Origin: Onchocerca lupi | Lineage: Eukaryota > Nematoda > Chromadorea > Rhabditida > Onchocercidae | DNA length: 64,000 nucleotides | NCBI GenBank assembly: GCA_028564675.1 | Contig: JAOVVO010000099.1 | Coordinates: 62,001-126,000 of the forward strand | Reading direction: 5' to 3' | Notes under the pieces: model-generated | The model's database searches: none | What the model was told of the DNA's origin: nothing | What the model saw: only the letters and a program-made list of their open reading frames with translations | Shown here: one piece after another, positions 48,101 through 60,100 of the stretch | Position numbering within the stretch: the first letter of the stretch is position 1 | Layout: each line of letters begins with the position of its first letter | Translations under genes and position numbers: made by a program

Positions 48101-51100
48101 CGTTCTTTCTACTGTAACATTCATTCATCATTACTTAAATAGAGAGCTATTTAGAGAGAGAGAAAGGAAAAGTCCATTATCGAGCTCGAATTCATTATCT
48201 TTCGTTTTCTTTTTCATTTCCAATTCCATTTTCCTACTTTAATTGTAGTCTTTTTGAAATTTTGAGAAATGGATTTTTAAACTTTCGTTCATAATCCTCT
48301 TAGTACTTCATGAATATATATAGAGACGAAAGCTTTTTTGGAAAAGAAAAATTCTTACAAATATTTTTAAATTATCAGATGGCTAAGAAAAGGGATTTTC
48401 AAAATTTTTCTCACATTAAATTTTTTCTCAAATTATTTAAGAGATGGAAATTATAGCTTTAGAGCAAAGCGTAATATTTCGCTGCCTTTTTGTCTGCCAG
48501 TCTTTAGAATTAAATTATCCTTCTGTTCTGATTACAATGATAAAATGTGTGCATGCACTGATGCATGCTGCATAATTAGATACTCTCATCAGGCAAGTGT
48601 CTCTTCTCTTTCATCCATATCCTAAGCCAAGCTAAGCTAAAAAGTATAATAAATCGATATTAAACCATGGAAATGCCAACTTGTTAAAAAAGACTCATGG
48701 CTAGCTACCAAATATTATGACTTCACGGAATTTTCAAAGTTCATTCTTTATGCTTGTCCCCAAGATAAGCAACGAATTGGCGATCGTCGTTGTCCTTTAT
48801 TATTTGTGATTTCATATTGAAGTTATGGTTCGATTGTTGGTAAAATCGAGAAGTGAGAAAAGATTAAATTCTGAAAGGAGAGATGAATGGATGATAGGAA
48901 ATACAATCGACCGCATTTCTTTCTATTGTAAGAACAATGAATACGACAGCGGGAAGTCCTTCCCTTCGTTGATTTCAGAGATTTATTAACTTACTTCTGT
49001 ATTATTTGCATTTCTACCGAAAGTAATCTTGTTATAGCAAATGATTAAATGATTGAATGATCGTTAGATTGATTTACTTATTGATCTCATTTAGAAATAC
49101 ATTTCTTCTTCGTTTGTCCAATTATTCTTCAAAATCCGAATACTGTTTGATTATTTTTGCAAAAATAACAACTGACTACAATAGATGACAGTCAAGAATG
49201 ATGGCTTATACAATAAAGTAGATTCATAGGGTAGAAGAACAAAATGAAGTACGATGATTATTTGAGTTAATCTGTAAGGTAATTCGATTTTTCTTTCTTG
49301 GCGACTTCGACGATCAGAGTGATTTGTTGTACTTACAAAAAATTACAGCTTATTTTCAAAGTCATTTCAGCGATGGTTCGTCAATTTTTGTCTCCAAAAA
49401 TGTATCCTAAACTTTTCTCCATCATCATATCTAACTTTTTCAAACTAATTTTATAAAGTTGTTCGTCCTTTAGTATTTTCAAATTATAGCCAATGAATGT
49501 CACTGATTAATTGATTCGTAACCGATAGAATGAATTGATCAGTTGGTTGTCCCTACTGATTCATTAAATTTTTATGTATTTTGAAGTTTAAGTAACATTT
49601 TGACTTCTAAAAACTCTGCAATTGTGGCTTTCCAATAGTTTATATCCATTTCAGAACAAATTATTGCGTAATTTTCGTTTTGAAATCCAATTTCGATGTT
49701 TTGCAAAATTAATTTTTCCCCCATTTATTATCTCAATAAAATTAGGGACAGTTTGGAGTTGAAAGGTAAAATTGAGTGCCGGATAAGATGATGATGATAT
49801 GGTATGATTATTATCAGTTCGTTTGCGAAATTCCGTAACTTCATCCATTTTTTATATCACGTTCCGGACCATGCGCTACTTCAGCTTCTCGAACAAATGG
49901 CTGGAGCAGATATTTTAAAAGATATCTGCTCAATATAACTGCACTTGATATAACTGTCATTTCATTTGAAAAAAAAAAGAAGAAACGAATATTTCATATT
50001 ATTTTCTATCGTGTGTTTCAATCGCAGGACAGTAGTATTACCTTGTCTTAAAGATGATAACACTGCTTATATGATATTTAATAAATATGAAGAAGGTAAT
50101 TTGCTGGATTGATAAATGCTGGGTTGTACATATATCATCTTAATTTGGGTTCTTGAAGCTAATCATCGGGCTGTCTTTCTTCCTATCACTTATTTGGGTG
50201 ATATGATGAAATGGTTAATAGCTGTCCATCATTTCCATTTATTTATTAGTGCAGCAGCAATTAGTCCTTTTCTTCTCATATTTTTTAAGCTAATTATTTA
50301 CTGCAATGGAATTTGTTTATTTTAATTTGAATTGATGAACTGAAGGGAAATCTTCGAAAGTCATCGTACTTTATTATCATATTTTCATTTCTTTTCAAAT
50401 AATTCCACTCTTTCATTCTTTTTCATACATTTTCATTTGTTGCATATGAATGGTAGAATGAATGAATATTGCTAGAAAAGATGAATTCGTTATGTCCCAC
50501 GGATAGACAGTAGTATGAAATGGAAATTTCGAGATCCGAGATTTACTATAACTCGATCGGTTCATTCGCAACTCAATTCCATACAACAGAGACCGTTCGA
50601 TCGATAATTATCGATTATTTATTTCGTCCAATAGTCATATTGTGACTAAAATTGCTTGAAAGAAAAGGAAATAATTTGTATGAGTTTAGCTCAGACCTAA
50701 CAACAAATCTTCTTCTTCCTTCTTCCAGACCTTCTTTAGGCCTAGCAAAAATTGATGGAAGCTTGAAATAATTGTGATATATCTGGCTGATATGGTGTGC
50801 AAGGTTAATCGCTCATGATTCTTATGGAAAAATTCACTCTTTCATTCCTTTCTCAATAATAATAACGGCCGCTATTTCCAATTCTCTTTCTTTTTACTCT
50901 CTCTCCCCCTTCCTCTCTCTCTCCCTCCATTCATTGATATGAGAGAGAATTCAGTCAAGTGAAAAATCACTTTTATACCATAATGTATCAAAAATTTTTG
51001 ATGGTTGTTTTCATTTTTCTTGTTCGTTTAGTGAATTATGCAAATTTAATAAATTATCCAAAATTTGCCAATTATGGCTGTATTCTTGAAATTCTTTATT

Positions 51101-54100
51101 GTTTCTCATCTTATCATATCAGTAAGGAAAAGATGCAATAGTTAATGGCTTTTTTCGAAAATTTATTTTGACTTGCTCATTTGTTAAGTGATTAAGATTG
51201 ATAAGAGGTGGAAATGCTTTGTTTAATTTATTTTATGAAGAATTTTTTGTTTATAAATTTTTGTTTGTGGATTCGGAATTTACAAATTTACATTGAATTG
51301 TTACAAACAATGTTTTATCTTCGAAGAATATCACGTCGTATCATCGTATTCTATCACTGTTCAAAAAAAAAAAAAATGCAATGAAATAAAATAATTTTTT
51401 TACGATAAATTTTAAATTTCAAAGGAAAATTTCAATCTCTGCAAATCGTTAATTATACTGAATGCATTGATGAGATGATAAACTTATGATATGATAATAC
51501 ATTTGTGGTATCAGAAGTGGTATCATAAAGTGACGTGTTTTTTCCTTTTAGCATGCTTCGATAGTTCATCCTATGATTGGCGTAGTGGAAGTCCATGCTG
51601 TGAAAACTTCAGCAATCCGACGGAAATGGACCATCGACCGTCTTCTGTTGATACATTTCTAGCGCATCATAAGCATCATCATCATCGCTTTCTTCAGTAC
51701 GATTCTTCTAGATGGTCATCCAGGTAACTAATTTACATTTCACCAAAATCGATAAATATCCTATAATCAGATCAAATGGATGGTTTAAGTCTTTCAAATA
51801 TTTAAGAGTGGAGATGGCTTCTTGCCTCATAAATTCTTTGTTTTAGAGTTTAGTATTTATCAAGTAAGCTTGATCCTGGATAATCCCGGGAATCTCCTTC
51901 CACTTTCTTCTCATTCACTCTTTATCTATTCCCTACTTAATAATGCCGTAATTGAAACGTAGAGAATAGCTAATATTCGAAATAACTAATAATCAAATAC
52001 AAATAAAAATTGCTGACAACTTTATGTCGAATATAAGAAGGGAATCAACAAATTTTAGCTGATTGCAATTTAAGAGTTAATGAATCGTGAAAATAGCGAA
52101 GCCTGGACTTCTTTTGATAGTAGTAATCCTTCTTTCTGACATTCTCTATTTCTTTTCTTCCCCTTTTCTTATTTCTCTTCATATCTTTTCGTTGTCCCAG
52201 AAAGCTGAAAATGCATTTCTATTGACCCGTCATTGGTTACTATTGCTGTCACGATACTTCCGGATGGCGAGTGATTCTCGGATTTTATCTCTTTCTTATC
52301 TGTATGTTTGTGTGGAAGTTTTTTTTTTTTTTTTTTTTTTGTCAAATTTATCACTGATTCGGAAGTATCCTTCGGAAATTACAGCTGAAAAGAAACATCT
52401 TGTATCAGCTGGTTAGATTCCGAATTAGATAATTAAATTATCTGATCACAGTAAATAATTATTGGCCTTTTTTTCTATCCTGTCTCCCCGCATTCTCTAT
52501 ATTGGGATGTTTTTGTTGTTTGAAGGCATCATCTATGGTTAGACATTATTATGGGAAAGCATTCATTCTTTTTTACTTAAAAAGCAAATGGAAATAAATT
52601 TTATTGACAAAAGTATGTAATATCCATTCCATCCATTTTTTCCAGAGAAGATCTGTTGAATGGATCAGCAAGTAGCGAAAATGATTCATTATTTGTTGCG
52701 CTATACGATTTTCATGGTGTTGGCGAAGAGCAACTTTCACTTAAAAAAGGTCAGTTTGATTTATTTTTAAAATCAGTGTTAGTTGAAATTATTGTTGTAA
52801 ACAGATAAAGATAATTACTGTTGTAGAAGTATTGATTCTTCTCTTGAGATTTTATGCTTTTGGCCTTCGCAATATTTGTTATTTAGGTTCTCTTCCAAAA
52901 CTATTATAAGTAATTAAACAACATGAGTAACAAAGGAATGATGTTGTAGTGGTATTATATATCTTGAAAATCACTTTTTTTTGTAATTGAAATAAGGGGA
53001 TTCCCACAAATATAGTTCGTCATAGTCGCAAAGTGGTGATGGATGTTATTTATAATTGGATCTGCAAATATTTCAACATTAATTGATTAAGTAAACGCTT
53101 TTTAGCTTTGTCAAAATTGGGTTCGATTAAACTTTTACTAAATAACATTTGACATCTTGGTACTTTACTAGGCTAAATTATGTTTTACTTGGAACTATTG
53201 CAAAGAAGGTAATTTTATCAGCTTGATTCGACTTCATATCTCTTAAATTGATTTTGATGTATTCAGGATCTATGAGATAGATGAAATCAATGGCATTGCT
53301 AAATTCATGAAAATTTATCCACTATTTAAAAAAGTAAAAAAGAACAGTTGACTATTTGAGATTGCTAGGTTATAATCATTTTGCATGGTCATTCGCATAT
53401 TTTATAATTTTTCATGTGGAAAATGATGTGTTTGCATAGAATCTAGAGTTGGTAAAAGCTTAGCAAGTTCAGTGCATAATTTCACTGAATTTTTTTTCAT
53501 ATTTTCACTAAATTTTTTTTCATATTTTTACTGAATTTTTCATATTTTAACTCCACAAAAATTCAGTGCATATTTTTGAAGCATTTTAAAATGAGATGAT
53601 TAGCTTTTTCAATGAAATTACATATTATATATAGGTTATTTATGTACTTGTTCATTATTTTCTTTAAGCGAATTATTCCGAGAACTAAAAAAATAACTTG
53701 ACCCTAAATACATATTGAAGTCTGCAGGAAGTGAAATTACTACCGTGGGGCATATCCATTTTAAATATCTACATTCATTTCTTCTTGATCATAACTATTT
53801 GATATATAACGCTTAAAAACATACTTATCAGTTGATGTTTTTCATTTAGTCCTTAAATGCAAGCCACTTTGTTTAGCTAAGGTAATTCATTTGGTTATTT
53901 TGATTTCATTTGTGTCAACGTCAATCATATTTCAGGTGATCATATACGGGTGATTGGTCATAATAAAGCTGGCGAATGGTGTGAAGCGCAGTTGGTGAAT
54001 ACTCGACGTGAAAATTCGAGACGTACTGGTTGCATCGGTTGGGTACCATCGTCTTACATTGCACCGTCTAATTCACTGGAAAAGCATTCATGGTTTATAA

Positions 54101-57100
54101 TATCATACTTTTGTAAGACTACAGTAAAGTTGTGAAAAGATATAAGTAATGTAGAAGATTAGTAAATGATAATTGATTTAAATGTTTTGCTGATTGTTTA
54201 ATGTAATCAAAATTTAATTATAGGTATATTAAAATGCAGAATATTCAGGAATTTATGAAATTTAATGAGGTAACCCTAGAGGGCATTTTTGAGTAAATTA
54301 TGATAAATTTGAGTACTCATGATAACTCATTTTCTGTTCATCGGTAGATAGATTTGGATGAACTTAATACAGGAACTTTTTAGAAACGCTTAAAAACAAT
54401 TAAAAGTGGTCTTCGTTTTATGTTAATTACAAATATTCTATGAGAAGATAATTGATTGTTAGCAATGTGGAGCTCTTTCATTAATATGCGTCATTTTGCT
54501 TATAGTTATTTTTTCGCCTCAAATCTGATGTTAGTAGAATAACGGATGATGAAATGTAATGATTAATTGATGTGATGAGGCACAGTAATTTTTTTGTCGT
54601 TACAAATTATTAATTACTGTTATAATAAATTCAGGTACCATGGAAAGGTAAGCCGAAGCGAAAGTGAATACCTATTAAGTTCCGGTATTAGCGGTAGCTT
54701 TTTGGTGCGTGAATCGGAAACCAGTATCGGACAATTTTCAATTTCAGTGCGACATGATGGTCGCGTTTATCACTATCGGATTTCAGTGGATCGTAACGAT
54801 TGGGTAAATTTTTGTCTCCATATTTCTTTTTTCCTTTTATTTTTGAAACATTTCAATAATAGTTTGAGAATTTTTAAAACTTCCTATTTGTATGTTTAAT
54901 TTCTTCACTTTTTCTTTGTATTTAATTTGCATTTTTTTCTTTTTTTTTAGTTTGCGTTTTTACTCTTGCCATTACTTAATTAAATATTTGCTTAGGTATC
55001 CATGTTTCACTTATCTGCTCGAATTTATCAGATTTTATCTGTCTTCACCATATTTACAAATTAATAAAATTTTTTTCGTCATTACTAATTATTAGCTGAT
55101 CTAATACTTAGGTTTTCGTTTTTGGAATTATATGTTTATCTGGTTACAAAATATCCTGATATTTACCTCATTCTGAAACATATATAGCTTTCCTCAGACC
55201 TGGAATAATAGAAAATGTAGTGATATGTTTTATCAAGTTGAGATTTGTAAAGCTGAGTTGTTCGCGTTTGTATCACTCTCTCTGTATGCTTAATATATCC
55301 ATTTCTGCATTCATCAGTCAAACAATTTTTCGAATATTTATTATAAATTTTATGGTCACTTACAGTTATACATAACTCAAGAAAGTAAATTCAAAACACT
55401 GGGTGAATTGGTCCATCATCATAGTCTTCATGCGGACGGCCTCATTTGTACGTTATTGTATCCGGCACCTAAGAAGGAACGACCACCTATGGTATTTTCA
55501 TTATCACCAACCCAGCCGGATGAATGGGAAGTGGAAAGGTCGGAAATTATCATGCGAAGTAAACTTGGTGTGTTTTTTTTTTTTTTTTTTTTTTGTTTTT
55601 TAATTTTCTTGTTATTCTTGGAGTAAACAGAATATTGTGTATTTTATGATAATGATAAAAATTAGGACTTGTCCTTCCTTTCCGTATAGTTCATATTTTT
55701 TCATCTATTAAATAACTTTCAATGCGTTTTTTTTTTTTCACTTTTTCTTCATCTAATTTTGTATAATTAGGAGGTGGACAATATGGCGATGTTTATGAGG
55801 GTTATTGGAAAAAGCATGAAAAAGTTGTTGCTGTAAAAACTTTGAAAGTAAGTATCTTTTTTTAGTTCAATCAAAGCAGTCAAATTCATCAGAATTTGTT
55901 ATTTCATAGATCTCCAAATATGGAAATTCCTTTCAATCTTTTATTTCAGACTGTTTATCAATTTTTTAAAAAAAGCTGAGATGGTAGTGTGAATCTTTCT
56001 TTTTAATCTAGTTATTTTGAAGTTTGACAGTTTGCATTGCCAAACTCTATGCACTAATAAATTTGATAATATCTTCGCGATTAGTCTGAAGTTCTTTGGA
56101 AATGTAACATTATGATCCATATGTTACATTATGAAATGTTACCTTATGATTCCAACACCATAATTTTTAAAAATATCCGAAAATATTGATATTTTCAGGA
56201 AGAGGCAATGGCGTTGCACGACTTTTTGGCGGAAGCCGCCATTATGAAAGATTTACATCATCCGAATTTGGTACAATTGATGGGAGTATGTACTCGTGAA
56301 CCACCATTTTACATAATTACCGAATATATGAATAGAGGAAATTTGCTCGATTATCTCAGGTTCGTGACATAAATTCTGCAGTAGATTTTATATATATATT
56401 TTATTATCTGATATTGAAATACAAAAATTTGGAATGCTTTTTGAAATGCCGAATTCTACTTATGCTCCAATTTCACTTGAAATTTCGACATCTTAATTTT
56501 ATAAAATTTTAGATATTGAACATAGTTGTTATTATAAAGAATATAATACTTGATCTGAGTTCACATATTTAATTATTACCACGATTAACTTCGCTTCCAA
56601 TTATTGCTTTAGATACTTTCTTCAGTAAGTGAAATCTGTTTTTGTGCTTTACATATCCATATGAATCAGCATATAAGAAAATTTTTTCGCTTATTACTGT
56701 TTATATAAATTGATTATTCCAAGTCATTTAAGCTGTAAACTGAATAATTTAAATTCAGAAACTAAAAGGCAATTTATATCTCAATCTACTAGATATTGGC
56801 TATTTAGGAAATGTGATAAGAAATTATCACCAACAGTGCTAATGTATATGGCTACGCAAATCGCATCTGGAATGGCCTATCTTGAGTCACGCAATTTTAT
56901 CCATCGGTAAATTTACTGAAAAATTTAAAATTAGTTTTTCAACAATAGTTGAAAAATTAAAATAAATGAATTTTTCTGAAAGTTAAGCTGTATTTGGTTC
57001 GTCTGTTACGAAATTCACTCTTTTAACTGTTAGTATAGCTTAATTAATAAATGCACGAAAGTTTTAGGTTTCTTTGTGGTAATGAGCATTAATTTAATAT

Positions 57101-60100
57101 ATATGACAAAATAATTATGGCACAGTTCTCTTAAGGATAGTTAAAATCTTCCAGCGATTTGGCTGCACGAAACTGTTTGGTAGCTGAAGAAAATGTTGTC
57201 AAAGTTGCCGATTTTGGTCTTGCACGCTTTATGAGAGAAGATACATATACTGCTCATGCTGGAGCTAAGTTCCCGATCAAATGGACTGCACCAGAAGGTC
57301 TTGCTTACAACACATTTAGGTAAAATGCTTTATCCTATATTTCTTTGGGATTATCATTAATAACCATATACGAGATAGAAAAGATACGGACAATGGATTA
57401 TATTGTAACTGATAGTATAACGGATGATGTAATTATCTGGTTTTAAATTCATCACATTAAGTTTTAACTTTTTTCGAACATCTTTTGGGATGTAAAATTT
57501 TATACATGCAACATTAATACTTTTATTGACAAAATTATTTCCTTTCGACCTTGTGCATAATCTTATTGTTTCAGTACTAAAAGTGATGTCTGGGCATTCG
57601 GTGTGCTGTTATGGGAAATCGCTACCTATGGGATGAGTCCATATCCAGGTGTTGAGTTGAACAGTGTTTACGGATTGCTGGAAAAGGGTTTTCGAATGGA
57701 TGCTCCTGAAGGTTGTCCTCCATCAGTTTACCGGCTGATGTTGCAATGTTGGAATTGGTCACCTAGTGATCGACCACGTTTCAAAGAAATCCATGCCAGC
57801 TTGGAATCTCTCTTTCCACAGTCTAATATTGATGAAGAGGTTGGTTAAATTAAGGGAAGAAAAAGAGTTGCAGTTTTTTTCTTCTGAAAATTTCCAAAAA
57901 TATTTCGACTTATGACGTTTCTTAATAACTTGATTAGGCACTAGAGTGAAATTTTTTTTAGGTTGACAAACAGTTAGAGCGTTCACGCACATCGTTACGT
58001 TGTCATGGATCATCATCTCATCGCACTGCGATAGGCAATGATTGCATCAGTATTCCGTCGAGCGTTGTACCAGTAGCATCACCACGTATCTCAAACATTC
58101 ATAATAGTGGTGGTGGAAATGTGAGTACTGCGGTACCAGCAACTTGCTCTTCATCAACCAGTACATCGTTACCACCACCTACTATCGAATTCCCACCACC
58201 ACCACCGCGAAATCAAGATAGTTATATCGGAGCTACATCGTCAAACTCTTCTACAGCTACTCAATGCAGCAGTACACGTGATATTCGGGATACGGCTAGG
58301 ATGAAAGCAACTCATCGTAACCTGCCGTTGCCGATTCCGCCATCATCTGCAAAGCCAAAGTTGCAAAAATTAGGTTAGTATAAACTTTGATAATGTTAGC
58401 AAGCAGAAGCATGCGAACTTCGAATTTCAATCTAATCATTTGTGAGATTCATTTCATTTCAGTTGAATGAAATTGGAAATTGCCTAAAGCTCTTTAAATT
58501 AAAGCAATAATTATTATTTTTTAAAATCATAACAATGGAAGAATTTCGTTTCATTCAGTCGAATTGTCTAAAAAGAATTTGTATGATTGTATATGAGATT
58601 GTACATAAAAATGAAGTTTCAGTCTCGTCATCTCGTCCATTTAAACTTCAATTTAAATTATAATTTCTTTAAATCATTTGCATTTCAGTCATCAATTCTA
58701 GTATTTGACAAATTGCAGATAGTACACCAACATGTGATGTGTTGGTTTCGCCATTAGCAGAGAAAAATTTACGTAAAGCAGTCAGTAAATTTGGTACCAT
58801 GCCGAAAAATGCTCGAATCGATGCATACCTGGAATCGATGTCATTGCAGGAGGATACTGATCAATCACCGAATGCCAGTGGTGAGTATAGTGGTGGCCTA
58901 TCGGATGATTCATTGGATGCGATTCCAGTTTCCTGCAGTAATTACTGGAATAGGTAAGTGAAGAAAAAATTTGAAATTTCAGCAATTTCATAGATTAGAA
59001 TTTTTTCATGACAGATTATTATTTTTTCCTACAAAATTCGATCGCAGAATTTCAACTTTTTCCGGAAACTTTCAGGCCATTAAAAATTTCTTTTTGGCAA
59101 AGTGATGTTTATTCATATGAATTTTTTCACATCTGTAGTTCAAGTCTTTCAAAAAATTTTCGAAGTCTTTGTTTTTATTTTTATTCTGTCGCCTTTGCCA
59201 AGTTCTTTATGGTCTACAAAATTTCTAGGTTTTTTCTTTTCATCTCATTCAGTTTTGCTTTACTCGAAACAGAATTTGTTTTTGCATGTCTTATTTTAGT
59301 TTTTTATTTTATCTTACTGATCATACTTCAACGAAATCTTACTTCAATTAGTTTTAGTTTACTTAAGTATACATCCTAATTTTTCTTGTTTTACTTTTTT
59401 CTTGTCCGGTTTTGCAAGATAGTACTGAAATGGACATTGCTGAAGTAAATTAAAGGTATAATAGATATCTTACATCAGCTTACTTTATCGACAGTCATCT
59501 ACTTTCAGTTCAGTACTGTCTTACAGCACCATTTGCAAGAAAAGTGCTATTGATCACAAAAATAATAAGATAAAAATAAGAATGGAATCTCACCTAACTT
59601 TATTGCCCTTATTGATTTATCTTATCTTGTTTTGTCTAAAAAGTTCTTCACCTCTTTTCTTCAAGATATCTTTTCAGAATGTATTCAGTTGTTGTCATTG
59701 TTACTGTTACTGTATTTCTTCCAGTTTCAGAAATGCTTCTGAAGCAATGAGCGAAAGTGTTAATTTTGGCCAAAATGAGTTGCTACAGCAATTGAAGCAA
59801 CGTCTGAAAAAAACCAAATCAGAATCTCCGGTAGCTGTCGCTTCTCGCCTTTCTGATGTTAATAGCATGACAAGTATAGCGGAAAGAGTGGAACCATCGA
59901 TAGCAGTGATTGCAAAAACCGATTCGAAATTGAAAAAGGTATAATTGAGAATTTCAGGAGGTTGAAATTTTCAAGAAGTTTAGAAGTAGAAGAATTTTAT
60001 TCAACACCAAGTTTGTTATTTTCGGTATAATATTCAGTTTACTACACCTAGTTACAGAATAATTTTGGCCTGCACAGATTTTCTAATAAGGAATGATGTT

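Larger units (their letters stand above)
42110..51723 (+). other. abl-1: abl-1 exons 1-2: myristoylated cap region
   Basis: Exon 1 is 42110-42197 and exon 2 is 51552-51723. Exon 1 must end in phase 1 (AATTCTC/GTTCGT) because phase 2 would meet a stop in exon 2; this donor is weak. Exon 2 has an acceptor TTCCTTTTAG and encodes a Ser/His-rich stretch with HHKHHHHRF, ending RWSSR, which with exon 3 gives SREDLLNG, equivalent to the SKENLL motif just before SH3 in other ABL proteins. In vertebrates this cap and its myristate hold the kinase inactive. Confidence 0.75.

Noticed and set aside
50116..50325. 69-codon hydrophobic ORF with a possible membrane segment in abl-1 intron 1
   Set aside because: Hydrophobic frames are common by chance in T-rich DNA; no start context, splice sites or homology seen.
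57759..58016. 85-codon minus-strand ORF
   Set aside because: Antisense shadow across abl-1 exons 11 and 12.
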